Origin: Pseudomonadota bacterium | GTDB taxonomy: Bacteria; Pseudomonadota; Alphaproteobacteria; Sphingomonadales; Sphingomonadaceae | Assembly: GCA_023426225.1 (NCBI GenBank) | Contig: JAFABD010000168.1 | Coordinates: 1 to 22,655, forward strand | Length of the DNA stretch: 22,655 bases | Direction of reading: 5' to 3' | Shown: piece by piece, positions 13,737-21,750 of the stretch | Layout of the letters: each line of letters opens with the position of its first letter | Numbering within the stretch: position 1 is the first letter of the stretch | Made by a program: the position numbers and the translations under genes | Notes under the pieces: generated by a model | Databases searched by the model: none | Seen by the model: the letters and a program-made list of their open reading frames with translations, nothing else | What the model was told of the DNA's origin: nothing

Positions 13737-14075
13737 GTGAAAAAGATCGAAGCGATCATCAAGCCGTTCAAGCTCGATGAGGTTAAGGAAGCGCTGCACG
13801 AAGTGGGCGTGAGCGGGATCACCGTCACCGAAGCCAAGGGCTTTGGCCGCCAGAAGGGCCATACCGAGCTGTATCGCGGCGCCGAATATGTCGTCGACTT
13901 CCTGCCCAAGGTGAAGCTTGAGGTGGTGGTCGAGGACGCGCTGGCCGAACGGGTCGTCGAGGCGGTGGCCGCGGCGGCGCAGACCGGGCGCATCGGCGAC
14001 GGCAAGATCTTCGTCATTCCGGTGGAGACCGCGCTGCGGATTCGCACCGGCGAGCGCAACGAAAACGCGATTTGA
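13737..14075 (+). CDS. glnB: Nitrogen regulatory protein PII
   Basis: 112 residues, the exact length of classical PII. PII is a trimeric sensor of 2-oxoglutarate, ATP/ADP and, through uridylylation, glutamine. KKIEAIIKPFKLDEVKEAL (2-20) is the family N-terminus. The T-loop includes GFGRQKGHTELYRGAEY (35-51), with the uridylylation tyrosine at Y51. GRIGDGKIFVIPVE is the B-loop/second signature and RIRTGERNENAI the C-terminus. It starts with GTG at 13737 after a GGGGG ribosome site; longer ORF forms upstream cross the promoter. Its place immediately before glnA supports GlnB rather than the amtB-linked GlnK. It is expected to act on GlnE and NtrB. Confidence 0.96.
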   Translation: MKKIEAIIKPFKLDEVKEALHEVGVSGITVTEAKGFGRQKGHTELYRGAEYVVDFLPKVKLEVVVEDALAERVVEAVAAAAQTGRIGDGKIFVIPVETALRIRTGERNENAI

Positions 14076-14084
14076 CGCAATGCA

Positions 14085-14109
14085 GCGCAGGCCCGATGCT
14101 GGCCTGCGC
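14085..14109 (+). repeat. Perfect hairpin between glnB and glnA
   Basis: GCGCAGGCC (14085-14093) and GGCCTGCGC (14101-14109) form a 9-base stem with a 7-base loop, 9 bases after the glnB stop. There is no T-run. It may act as a partial terminator, an RNA-processing site or a stabiliser setting the GlnB:GlnA ratio. Confidence 0.6.
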
Positions 14110-14122
14110 AAGGGGTTAGGGC

Positions 14123-14140
14123 GACCCGAGTCGACGGGTC
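14123..14140 (+). repeat. Second short hairpin in the glnA leader
   Basis: GACCCG and CGGGTC pair around AGTCGA, ending 27 bases before the glnA start. It is small, but it follows directly after the larger hairpin, so the 92-base intercistronic gap is largely structured. Confidence 0.4.
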
Positions 14141-14167
14141 CGGGAACGAGAGCGAAAGGGTTATTTC

Positions 14168-15580
14168 ATGGCGAATACGGCCAGTGACATCCTGAAGATG
14201 GTCGAAGAGAAGGAGATCGAGTGGATCGACCTCCGCTTCACCGATCCCAAGGGCAAGTGGCAGCACCTGACGATGGTCGCGTCGGTCATCGGCGAGGACG
14301 AGCTTACCGACGGCCTGATGTTCGACGGATCGTCGATCGCCGGCTGGAAGGCGATCAACGAATCGGACATGATCCTGAAGCCCGATCTCGACGCGGTGTG
14401 GGTCGATCCGTTCTCGGCCACGCCGATGCTGATCCTGGTGTGCGACGTCGTCGAGCCTTCGACCGGCGAACTCTATGCCCGCGATCCGCGCTCCACCGCC
14501 AAGCGCGCCGAGGCCTATCTGAAGGCGACCGGCGTGGGCGACACGGTCTATGTCGGCCCCGAGGCCGAGTTCTTCATGTTCGACGACGTCCGGTTCGAAA
14601 ACAGCTATTCGACCAGCTATTACAAGATCGACGACATCGAACTGCCGACCAACACCGGCCGCGAATATGAGACGGGCAACCTTGCCCATCGCCCGCGCGC
14701 CAAGGGCGGCTATTTCCCCGTCGCGCCGGTCGACTCGGCGGTCGACATCCGCGGCGAGATGGTTTCGACCATGCTCGAAATGGGCCTGCCGTGCGACAAG
14801 CATCACCATGAGGTCGCCGCTGCGCAGCACGAGCTGGGCCTGACCTTCGGCACGCTGGTCGAAACCGCCGACCGCATGCAGATCTACAAGTATGTCGTGC
14901 ACCAGGTCGCGCACGCCTATGGCAAGACCGCGACGTTCATGCCGAAGCCGATCAAGGAAGACAACGGCTCGGGGATGCATACGCACATGTCGATCTGGGA
15001 AGCGGGCAAGCCGCTGTTCGCGGGTAACGGTTATGCCGGCCTGTCGGATACTTGCCTTTACTTCATCGGCGGCGTCATCAAGCACGCCAAGGCGCTCAAC
15101 GCCTTCACCAACCCGACCACCAACAGCTACAAGCGGCTGGTGCCGGGCTATGAGGCGCCGGTGCTGCTCGCCTATTCGAGCCGCAACCGCTCGGCGTCGT
15201 GCCGCATCCCCTATGGCGCGGGCGCCAAGGCGAAGCGCGTCGAGTTCCGCTTCCCCGACGCGATGGCCAACCCCTATCTCGCCTATGCGGCGCTGATGAT
15301 GGCGGGTCTGGACGGCATCCAGAACAAGATCCATCCGGGCGAGCCGATGGACAAGAACCTGTACGACCTGCCGCCGGCCGAGCTGGAGCAGGTGCCGACG
15401 GTGTGCGGTTCGCTGCGTGAGGCGCTGGACAGCCTGGAAGCCGACATGGACTTCCTGCTGAAGGGCGACGTGTTCTCGAAGGACCAGATCGCGGCCTATA
15501 TCGAGCTGAAGCGCGAGGAGGTCGCCCGCTGGGAAATGACGCCGAGCCCGGTCGAGTACGACATGTACTATTCGGCCTGA
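14168..15580 (+). CDS. glnA: Glutamine synthetase, type I
   Basis: 470 residues, the standard length of the dodecameric GSI-beta enzyme, which makes glutamine from glutamate, ammonia and ATP. Visible motifs are MFDGSSIAGW (51-60), the metal-site segment GPEAEFFMFD (130-139), NGSGMHTHMS (266-275) with the ATP/glutamate-binding HxHxS-type loop, and RSASCRIPYG (341-350). The adenylylation loop KNLYDLPP (396-403) places the modified tyrosine at Y399, equivalent to E. coli Y397, so GlnE control is expected. The ATG at 14168 follows AAAGGG. It lies 92 bases after glnB, with two hairpins between, and is likely transcribed from the sigma-54 promoter at 13677. Confidence 0.98.
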   Translation: MANTASDILKMVEEKEIEWIDLRFTDPKGKWQHLTMVASVIGEDELTDGLMFDGSSIAGWKAINESDMILKPDLDAVWVDPFSATPMLILVCDVVEPSTGELYARDPRSTAKRAEAYLKATGVGDTVYVGPEAEFFMFDDVRFENSYSTSYYKIDDIELPTNTGREYETGNLAHRPRAKGGYFPVAPVDSAVDIRGEMVSTMLEMGLPCDKHHHEVAAAQHELGLTFGTLVETADRMQIYKYVVHQVAHAYGKTATFMPKPIKEDNGSGMHTHMSIWEAGKPLFAGNGYAGLSDTCLYFIGGVIKHAKALNAFTNPTTNSYKRLVPGYEAPVLLAYSSRNRSASCRIPYGAGAKAKRVEFRFPDAMANPYLAYAALMMAGLDGIQNKIHPGEPMDKNLYDLPPAELEQVPTVCGSLREALDSLEADMDFLLKGDVFSKDQIAAYIELKREEVARWEMTPSPVEYDMYYSA

Positions 15581-15625
15581 ACCGGCCCCAATCGGCGGCA
15601 GATGCCGCCGTTCGGATGCAGAAAG

Positions 15626-15656
15626 GCGCCCCGATCCCGCGATCGGGGCGCTTTTT
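15626..15656 (+). terminator. Intrinsic terminator of glnA
   Basis: GCGCCCCGATC and GATCGGGGCGC form an 11-base perfect stem with a 4-base loop followed by TTTTT, 45 bases after the stop. A smaller inverted repeat (CGGCGGCA/TGCCGCCG, 15593-15610) precedes it. Confidence 0.92.
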
Positions 15657-15727
15657 CATGTCGTTCGCGGGCAAAACGCGCCGTTCGCAGGAACATCGAG
15701 TCCATGCCCCGATTCCTGGCCGCGCGC

Positions 15728-15756
15728 CCGGCCAGCAGCCGGCCAGCAGCCGGGTC
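15728..15756. repeat. Short tandem repeat just past the AIM24-type gene
   Basis: Two perfect copies of CCGGCCAGCAG (15728-15738, 15739-15749) are followed by a partial third that runs into the stop codon of the minus-strand gene. The stretch 15657-15727 next to it holds nothing I recognise. Confidence 0.6.
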
Positions 15757-16603
15757 AGCGATTGCCGCCGATCAGGTCGCCGAGCCCGCCGAGCACCGAC
15801 CCCTCGCCGCGATTCTGGCCGCCGCTGCTCCCCGCCGCCGCGAGCATCCGCCCGGCGAGGCGCGAGAAGGGCAGCGACTGGATCCACACGCGCCCCGGCC
15901 CGGTGAGCCGCGCGAAGAACAGCCCCTCGCCCCCGAACAACATGCTGCGCACGCCGCCCGCGCCGACGAGGTCGAAGGACACGTCGGGAGTGAAGGCCGC
16001 GACGCAGCCGGTATCGACGTGCAGTTCCTGCCCCGGCGCGAGCGTGCGTTCGACGACGGTGCCGCCCATCTGGACGAACACCCAGCCGTCGCCTTCGAGC
16101 TTCTGCATGATGAAGCCCTCGCCGCCGAACAGCCCGGTCATCACGCGGCGCTGGAAATGGATGCCGATCGACACGCCGCGCGCCGCGGCGAGGAAGCTGT
16201 CCTTCTGGCAGATGAGCGTGCCGCCGACATCGGTGAGCTTGATCGGGAGGATCGCCCCCGGCGTCGGCGCAGCGAAGGCGACGCGCGCCTTGCCCGACCC
16301 GTGATGCGTGAACACGGTGGTGAACAGGCTCTCGCCGGTGAGCAGCCGCTTGCCCGCCCCCAGCAGCTTGTCCATGAAGCCGCCGCCCGCCGCGCCGCTG
16401 CCGTCGCCGAACACGGTGGTCATGCCGATGCTGGCATCCTTCCACACCAGCGCCCCCGCCTCGGCCACCGCGCTTTCGCCCGGATCGAGCTCGATCTCGA
16501 CGAACTGAAGCTCCTGCCCCTTGATCTCGAAATCGACATCGTCGGCGGTCGCCGCGCTGCGATGATGCTGCCAGGGACTTTGCTGCCACGGATTTTGCGA
16601 CAT
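15755..16603 (-). CDS. AIM24 / TIGR00266-family protein
   Basis: 282 residues of the bacterial TIGR00266 (AIM24-like) family, which forms a beta-rich trimer-like fold; the biochemical role is unsettled. Evidence includes LQFVEIELDPGESAVAEAGALVWKD, split across 32-56, the repeated GGEG turns in GLFGGEGFIMQKLEGDG (157-173) and MLFGGEGLFFARLTGPG (221-237), and ELHVDTGCVAAF (193-204). The ends are polar and flexible: a Gln/Trp-rich start (SQNPWQQSPWQHH) and a Gly-rich tail (about 258-282). There is no signal peptide. The ATG at 16603 has GGGAG 11 bases upstream; the ATG at 16624, seven residues longer, is possible. It is divergent from the aldehyde dehydrogenase gene. Confidence 0.88.
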   Translation of the reverse strand: MSQNPWQQSPWQHHRSAATADDVDFEIKGQELQFVEIELDPGESAVAEAGALVWKDASIGMTTVFGDGSGAAGGGFMDKLLGAGKRLLTGESLFTTVFTHHGSGKARVAFAAPTPGAILPIKLTDVGGTLICQKDSFLAAARGVSIGIHFQRRVMTGLFGGEGFIMQKLEGDGWVFVQMGGTVVERTLAPGQELHVDTGCVAAFTPDVSFDLVGAGGVRSMLFGGEGLFFARLTGPGRVWIQSLPFSRLAGRMLAAAGSSGGQNRGEGSVLGGLGDLIGGNR

Positions 16604-16814
16604 CGAACGACTTGCTCCCGCCATGTTCCGAACCGCGCCGGATCGCGCGCGGCGGAAGGTGCCCGCAGCCGACGGCAGGCACAAGCGGCGCGGGGCGGCG
16701 GCGCGGGGCGGGGGTTGCGGGTTGCAGCTTGCAACGCAATCGCCGCCTGCCCATGTTCGGCGCCGTCAAACCGGCCGCAACGCCAGCCAAGAACGCCAGC
16801 CAAAGAGGATGAGG

Positions 16815-18239
16815 ATGCGCAGCTTTCCCCAGCATTATATCGACGGCGCCTGGACCGACAGCGAGGGTGGCGTGCGCCACACGGTCATCAACCCCGCCAC
16901 CGAAGCGCCCGCGAGCGAGATCGTGCTGGGCACCGCCGCCGATGTCGACAAGGCCGTCGCCGCCGCCCGCCGCGCCTTTGCCCGGTTTTCGCGCACCGAC
17001 GTCGCCGAGCGGATCGCGCTGCTCGAGCGCGTGCTGAGCGTCTACAAGGCGCGCGCGGGCGAGATCGCCGAGGCGATTTCGACCGAGATGGGCGCGCCGA
17101 TCGCGCTGGCGCGCACCGCGCAGGTCGGCAGCGGCATCGGCCATTTCAAGGCGACGATCGACGCGCTGCGCAACTTCACCTTCGAGGAGCGCGTCGGCAA
17201 CGGCGCGGTGGTCCACGAACCGATCGGCGTCGTGGCGATGATTACCCCGTGGAACTGGCCGCTCAACCAGATCGTGTGCAAGGTCGCCCCCGCGCTGGCG
17301 GCGGGATGCACGATGGTGCTGAAGCCGTCGGAGGAATGCCCGACCTCGGCCGCGATCTTTGCCGACGTGCTGCACGAGGCGGGCGTGCCCGCGGGCGTGT
17401 TCAACCTGGTGCAGGGCGACGGGCCGGGCGTCGGCACCGCGCTGTCGCGCCACCCCGATGTCGACATGGTGAGCTTTACCGGATCGACCCGCGCGGGCAT
17501 CGCGGTCGCGCGCAACGCCGCCGACACGGTGAAGCGCGTCCACCAGGAACTGGGCGGCAAGGCGCCGTCGCTGGTGCTGGAGGGCGCCGACCTCGACCGC
17601 GCGGCGCAGGCGACGTTGCAGAGCGTGCTGATCAATTCGGGCCAGAGCTGCATCGCGCCCACCCGCCTGCTCGTCCCGCGCGACCAGCAGGACGCGCTCG
17701 TCGCGCGCGCCAAGGCGGTGATGGAAGCGACCGAAGTGGGCGACCCCGCCGTCGACGGCCGCCATATCGGCCCGCTGGTCAACCGCGCGCAATGGGACAA
17801 GGTGCAGCGGCTGATCGAGAGCGCGATGGCCGAGGGCGCGACGCTGGTGACGGGCGGCCCCGGCCTGCCCGGCGGCGTCAACCGCGGCTATTATGTCCAG
17901 CCGACGCTGTTCGCCGACGTGACCAACGACATGACGATCGCGCGCGAGGAGATTTTCGGCCCGGTCGTGACGATCATGCCCTATGACGGCGAGGACGAGG
18001 CGGTGCGGATCGCCAACGACACCGTTTACGGCCTGTCGTCGGTGGTGTTCGGCGACGACGCCGCGATCCGCCGCGTCGTGCCGCAACTGCGCACGGGCAT
18101 GGTCTATGTGAACGGCGGCCAGCCCGATCCGAGCCTGCCCTTTGGCGGGTACAAGCAGTCGGGCAACGGCCGCGAGCATGGCCGGTTCGGCCTGGCCGAG
18201 TTCCTGGAGACCAAGGCGGTGGTCGGGCTTTACGCCTGA
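16815..18239 (+). CDS. NAD(P)-dependent aldehyde dehydrogenase
   Basis: 474 residues, a full-length cytosolic ALDH-superfamily enzyme oxidising an aldehyde to its acid. The active-site set is complete: N147 in ITPWNWPL, K170 of the cofactor site in MVLKPSEECP, FTGSTRAG (221-228) of the Rossmann fold, E245 in HQELGGKAPSLVLEGAD, and the nucleophile C279 in NSGQSCIAPTRLLVP. The C-terminal EEIFGPVVTIMPY and LPFGGYKQSGNGREHG segments are also typical. The substrate cannot be read from sequence. Two starts lie in frame; the ATG at 16815 is preferred because GAGG lies 6 bases before it, while the ATG at 16809 directly abuts that site. It stands alone, converging on the quinone oxidoreductase gene. 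Confidence 0.95.
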   Translation: MRSFPQHYIDGAWTDSEGGVRHTVINPATEAPASEIVLGTAADVDKAVAAARRAFARFSRTDVAERIALLERVLSVYKARAGEIAEAISTEMGAPIALARTAQVGSGIGHFKATIDALRNFTFEERVGNGAVVHEPIGVVAMITPWNWPLNQIVCKVAPALAAGCTMVLKPSEECPTSAAIFADVLHEAGVPAGVFNLVQGDGPGVGTALSRHPDVDMVSFTGSTRAGIAVARNAADTVKRVHQELGGKAPSLVLEGADLDRAAQATLQSVLINSGQSCIAPTRLLVPRDQQDALVARAKAVMEATEVGDPAVDGRHIGPLVNRAQWDKVQRLIESAMAEGATLVTGGPGLPGGVNRGYYVQPTLFADVTNDMTIAREEIFGPVVTIMPYDGEDEAVRIANDTVYGLSSVVFGDDAAIRRVVPQLRTGMVYVNGGQPDPSLPFGGYKQSGNGREHGRFGLAEFLETKAVVGLYA

Positions 18240-18240
18240 T

Positions 18241-18290
18241 CGCCCCGCCTGCCCAGGCCCAGCCTGCCCCGCCCCGCCTGCCCCGCCCCC
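18241..18290. repeat. C-rich low-complexity tract between convergent genes
   Basis: A pyrimidine-biased stretch in which GCCCCGCCTGCCC recurs 30 bases apart (18242-18254 and 18271-18283). CCCCGCC (18281-18287) can also pair with GGCGGGG (18310-18316). It may work as a weak shared terminator region; there is no T-run. Confidence 0.5.
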
Positions 18291-18317
18291 ACGGGTGCGG
18301 CGGCGGCGCGGCGGGGT

Positions 18318-19307
18318 TCAGGGGACGAGGATGCTCGACCCCGTCGTCTCCCCCGCCTCGAGCGCGCGATGCGCCTCGGCCGCGTCGGCAAGCGCGAAGC
18401 GGCGACCGATCCGCACGGTGAGCGCGCCGCTGGCGATCATGCCGAACAGCCGTTCGACCCCGGCGGTGCGTTCGGCGGGATCGACATAGTAATCGAACAG
18501 CTTGGGCCGGGTGACGAAGAGCGAGCCGTGGCTGTTGAGCGTGGCGAGCGCGACGCCTTCGACCGGGCCGCTGGCATTGCCGTAGCTGACGACGAGCCCG
18601 CGCCGTGCGGTCGCGGCGAGCGAGGCGGCCCAGGTGGCGCGGCCGACGCCGTCGAACACGACGCGCACCCCCGCCCCGCCGGTGAGCGCGCGCACGCGCC
18701 CGGCCAGATCGTCGTCGTGCGACAGCAAGACATGGTCGGCGCCCGCCGCGCGCGCGACGGCGACCTTGGCCTCGCTGCCGACGGTGCCGATCACTTCGGC
18801 GCCCAGCAGCTTGAGCCATTGCACGAGGAGCTGGCCGACGCCGCCCGCCGCGGCGTGGACGAGCACCGGCCAGCCGCGTTCGACGCGCGCGCAGCGTTCG
18901 GCGAGGAACTCGGCGGTGCAGCCCTTGAGCAGCGCGGCGGCGGCGACATCGTCGTCGACTCCGTCGGGCAGGCGGAACAGCGCCGCCGCCGGCAGGTTGC
19001 GATGCGTCGCATAGGCGCCGAGCGCGGGGCCGAAGGTGGCGACGCGATCGCCGGGGGCAAGGCCGGTCACGCCGTCGCCGACCGCCTCGACCACGCCCGC
19101 CCCCTCGCTGCCCAGCCCGCTGGGGAGCGGCACGGGATAGAGGCCCGAACGCTGATAGGTGTCGATGAAGTTGAGTCCGACCGCGGTGGTGCGCAGCCGG
19201 ACCTCGCCGGGGCCGGGCGGCGGCAGCACGACATCGTGCCAGCCGATCACCTCCGGCCCGCCGGTCCGTTCGATCCGCGCCGCCCGCGCCGTCACATCCT
19301 GTGCCAT
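18318..19307 (-). CDS. Quinone oxidoreductase (zeta-crystallin type, NADPH)
   Basis: 329 residues of the zinc-free medium-chain dehydrogenase/reductase group. GLNFIDTYQRSGLYPVPLPS (44-63) and GSEGAGVVEAVGDGV (66-80) are the QOR signatures. The zinc-ligand cysteines of alcohol dehydrogenases are absent. The nucleotide-binding loop is HAAAGGVGQLLVQWLK (151-166), and DGVGRATWAASL and GSLFVTRP follow as in bacterial QorA. It would reduce quinones or other activated double bonds with NADPH in the cytosol. The ATG at 19307 follows GGGAGGACA with good spacing. It lies 50 bases downstream of the SLC13 permease stop on the same strand, so it may be co-transcribed with it. Confidence 0.94.
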   Translation of the reverse strand: MAQDVTARAARIERTGGPEVIGWHDVVLPPPGPGEVRLRTTAVGLNFIDTYQRSGLYPVPLPSGLGSEGAGVVEAVGDGVTGLAPGDRVATFGPALGAYATHRNLPAAALFRLPDGVDDDVAAAALLKGCTAEFLAERCARVERGWPVLVHAAAGGVGQLLVQWLKLLGAEVIGTVGSEAKVAVARAAGADHVLLSHDDDLAGRVRALTGGAGVRVVFDGVGRATWAASLAATARRGLVVSYGNASGPVEGVALATLNSHGSLFVTRPKLFDYYVDPAERTAGVERLFGMIASGALTVRIGRRFALADAAEAHRALEAGETTGSSILVP

Positions 19308-19357
19308 CCGCCTGTCCTCCCTGGCCCGTTTGCGCGCGGCCGGGGCGCGCGCACCGA

Positions 19358-21130
19358 TCAATGCACCGGCCATACCCATAGGATCAGCGGCGTGCCGAGC
19401 ACCAGCACCAACAGCGACAGCGGCGCGCCGAGCCGGGCATAGTCGCCGAAGCGATAGCCGCCCGGCCCCATCACCAGCGTGTTGCACTGATGCCCGATCG
19501 GCGTGAGGAAATCGCACCCCGCGCCCACCGCGGTCGCCATCAGGAACGCTTCGGGCCGATAGCCGAGCGTGCTGGCAAAGGTGGCGGCGATCGGCGCCAT
19601 CACGAGCACGGTGGCGGCGTTGTTGAGGAAGGGCGTGACCGCCATCGCCGCGGCGAGGATCAGCGCGACCGCCCCCCAGGGCGGCAGCGTCGCGGCGAAG
19701 TGCGACAGCCAGTCGCCGATGAGCATGCTGGCGCCCGTGGTGCGCAGCGAATCGCTGACCGGGATCAGCGCGCCGAGCATCACCAGGATCGGCCATTCGA
19801 TGTGGCGATACGCCTCGCGCACCGGCAGCGCGCCGGTGAGCACGACCACCCCGGCGGCGGCGAAGAAGGCGACCGCGACGGGCACCCAGCCGAACGCGGT
19901 GGCGATCATCGCCGCGGCGAGCACGACGAGCGGGAGCAGCCCCTTGCGCGCGCTGCCGAGGCGCAGCTCGCGCTGGGCGAGCGGCAGGCAGCCGAGATCG
20001 CCGAGCCGTTCGAACAGCGTGTCGAGCGGCCCCTGGAGCACGATGACGTCGCCCGCGCGCAGTTCGATCTCGCCCAGCCGCCGGGCGAGGCGTTCGCCCT
20101 GGCGCGACACCGCGATCAGGTTGACGCCGAAGCGTTCGTGGAGACCGAGCCGCCCGGCGGACAGCCCGATCATCAGGCTGTCGGTGCCGATCACCGCCTC
20201 GATCACGCCGGTTTCGCCCTGTTCCTGGTCGCGTTGCGAGCGTTCCTCGCCCTCGAGCGTCAGCCCGTCGCTGGCGATGACGCGTTCGAGGCTGTCGGGC
20301 GCGCCGGCGAGGATGAGCACGTCCTCGGGCTTGAGCACCGTGTCGGGAAAGGGCGTGCTGCGGATGCCCGCGCGCAGGATCGCCGAGACGGTGATTTCAT
20401 GGTCGTGGCGCGTGCGGAAGCCGGCGACGGTTTCGTCGATCGCGGGCGAGCCGGCGGGAATCGCGGCCTCGGTGACGTAATCCTCGATGTCGAGCGCCTC
20501 GCCGAGCGTGGGCGCGGCGCGGCGTTCGCGCGGGAGCAGCCGATAGGCGAGCGGCAGGAACACCAGCCCCATCAGCGTGAGCCCCAGCCCGACCGGCGCA
20601 TAATCGAACATGCCGAAGGGCCGGCCGGTCATTTCCTCGCGCACGCGGCTGACGATGATGTTGGGCGAGGTGCCGATCAGCGTCATCAGCCCGCCGAGCA
20701 GCGAGGCGAACGACATCGGCATCAGCAGCGCCGAGGGCGAGCGGCCGGCGCGGCGCGCGGTCTGGATCGCGACCGGGATGAGCATGGCGAGCGCGCCGAT
20801 ATTCTTGACCAGCGCCGAGGCGAAGCCGACGCTGGCCGAGAGCAGCAGCACCTGCGCCCGCTCGCCGCGGATGCGCCGCTGAAGCCCCTGCATCACGCGT
20901 TCGATCAGCCCCGAGCGCTGGACCGCCGCCGACAGCACCAGCGCCGAGGCGACGATGATGACGATATCATCCGAAAAGCCGCTGAAGGCATCGGCAGGCT
21001 TGACGATGCCGGTGGCGAGCGCGGCGAGCAGCGCGACCACCGCGACCATGTCGTAGCGCAGCCGCCCCCAGACGAAGAGCAGCATCATGCCGGCAAGCAC
21101 GCCGACGGACAGCATTTGGGGAAGCGTCAT
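19358..21130 (-). CDS. SLC13/DASS-type permease with two RCK_C (TrkA-C) domains
   Basis: 590 residues. The N-terminal transport half (about 1-205) contains GTSPNIIVSRVREE (about 153-166), the family's Ser-Asn substrate/sodium motif. A cytosolic insert (about 205-390) carries two TrkA-C-like units, seen as LKPEDVLILAGAPDSLERV and LRAGDVIVLQGPLDTLFERL. The second transport half ends with VTPFLNNAAT, TPIGHQCNTLVMGPGGYRFGDY and a final helix. Such proteins carry anions (sulfate, dicarboxylates) with sodium; the RCK_C insert suggests ligand control. The substrate is not readable. The true start is the ATG at 21130 with GAGG upstream; a TTG one codon earlier is unlikely. Confidence 0.93.
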   Translation of the reverse strand: MTLPQMLSVGVLAGMMLLFVWGRLRYDMVAVVALLAALATGIVKPADAFSGFSDDIVIIVASALVLSAAVQRSGLIERVMQGLQRRIRGERAQVLLLSASVGFASALVKNIGALAMLIPVAIQTARRAGRSPSALLMPMSFASLLGGLMTLIGTSPNIIVSRVREEMTGRPFGMFDYAPVGLGLTLMGLVFLPLAYRLLPRERRAAPTLGEALDIEDYVTEAAIPAGSPAIDETVAGFRTRHDHEITVSAILRAGIRSTPFPDTVLKPEDVLILAGAPDSLERVIASDGLTLEGEERSQRDQEQGETGVIEAVIGTDSLMIGLSAGRLGLHERFGVNLIAVSRQGERLARRLGEIELRAGDVIVLQGPLDTLFERLGDLGCLPLAQRELRLGSARKGLLPLVVLAAAMIATAFGWVPVAVAFFAAAGVVVLTGALPVREAYRHIEWPILVMLGALIPVSDSLRTTGASMLIGDWLSHFAATLPPWGAVALILAAAMAVTPFLNNAATVLVMAPIAATFASTLGYRPEAFLMATAVGAGCDFLTPIGHQCNTLVMGPGGYRFGDYARLGAPLSLLVLVLGTPLILWVWPVH

Positions 21131-21217
21131 CAAACCTCGAACCGATCATCGCCAGGCGCAGCGCGTAACGCGCCATCGGGCGGAACGGGTCCGTGACGAT
21201 CCGGCGACGGCGTCCGG

Positions 21218-21442
21218 TCAGTGGACGGTGGCGTCGTCGGCCGGGCGGCCCATCAGCGCGATCATCCGTTCGATCTGGCGCCAGCGGCAGAAATGGAGGT
21301 GGTTGCCGAGATCGCGGCTGCGTTCGGCGCGCGCGGCGGCGACCGCGGCGGCGCCGGGGCCGAATTCGCGGACGAGCGCGAGCGCGTCGGCAGCCTCGGC
21401 ACGATCGGCGAGGAAGGGCAGGCTGTCGGGCGAGGCGGGCAT
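21218..21442 (-). CDS. Small helical hypothetical protein (74 aa)
   Basis: 74 residues predicted as two helices: ADRAEAADALALVREFGPGAAAV (about 12-34) and HLHFCRWRQIERMIALMG (48-65). Alternation of Ala/Leu with charged residues and the RWRQIERMIALM ending look like a genuine protein rather than a shadow frame. I recall similar helix-turn-helix-length proteins in sphingomonads, with no known function. The ribosome site before the ATG at 21442 is poor (CCCCGGGT), so the start is uncertain. It lies 87 bases upstream of the permease gene on the same strand and may be co-transcribed with it. Confidence 0.6.
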   Translation of the reverse strand: MPASPDSLPFLADRAEAADALALVREFGPGAAAVAAARAERSRDLGNHLHFCRWRQIERMIALMGRPADDATVH

Positions 21443-21570
21443 GACCCGGGGCTATGCCAGCGCGGCGTTGCCAAATCGCCCAACGGGCAGCGTGAACGCG
21501 CGTCAACCATGCCCGCGCGGCGGCGCGGCAGGTGCTGGCGCGGCGCGGGCGGGCGTGGCAGGAAGCGGGC

Positions 21571-21750
21571 ATGACCGGACCCAATTCCCGCACGCCGCAG
21601 GCCGGCGGCTTCCTGATCGCCGTCGGTGTGCTGATCGGCGTGTTCGTCGGCGCGAGCAAGGGGCAGGCGTCGATCGGCTTTCTGGCCGGGCTGGGCGCGG
21701 GCGTGGTGCTGGCGCTGATCGTCTGGCTGATCGACCGGGCGCGCCGCTAG
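21571..21750 (+). CDS. Small two-helix membrane protein (59 aa)
   Basis: 59 residues. Two hydrophobic helices (about 12-28 and 34-54) are joined by a short GASKGQAS loop, with a polar start and a positive end (DRARR). Both termini probably face the cytoplasm. AGGAA lies 7 bases before the ATG at 21571; the ORF extension to 21532 lacks this. The stop overlaps the convergent S24 gene's stop by 3 bases (TAG against CTA). The function is unknown. Confidence 0.72.
   Translation: MTGPNSRTPQAGGFLIAVGVLIGVFVGASKGQASIGFLAGLGAGVVLALIVWLIDRARR

Noticed and set aside
15728..15756. CRISPR-like or mobile repeat
   Set aside because: Only two full 11-base units with no spacers; a simple tandem duplication explains it.
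15602..17986. 794-aa plus-strand ORF
   Set aside because: Overlaps the AIM24-type gene antisense and the aldehyde dehydrogenase in another frame, with Arg/Ala/Gly-rich shadow sequence.
15105..18179. 1024-aa minus-strand ORF
   Set aside because: The longest ORF in the window, but it is antisense to glnA and the aldehyde dehydrogenase and overlaps the AIM24-type gene in another frame. Length alone is not evidence at this GC content.
19490..21196. 568-aa plus-strand ORF
   Set aside because: Antisense to the SLC13 permease; it has no membrane or enzyme motifs of its own.
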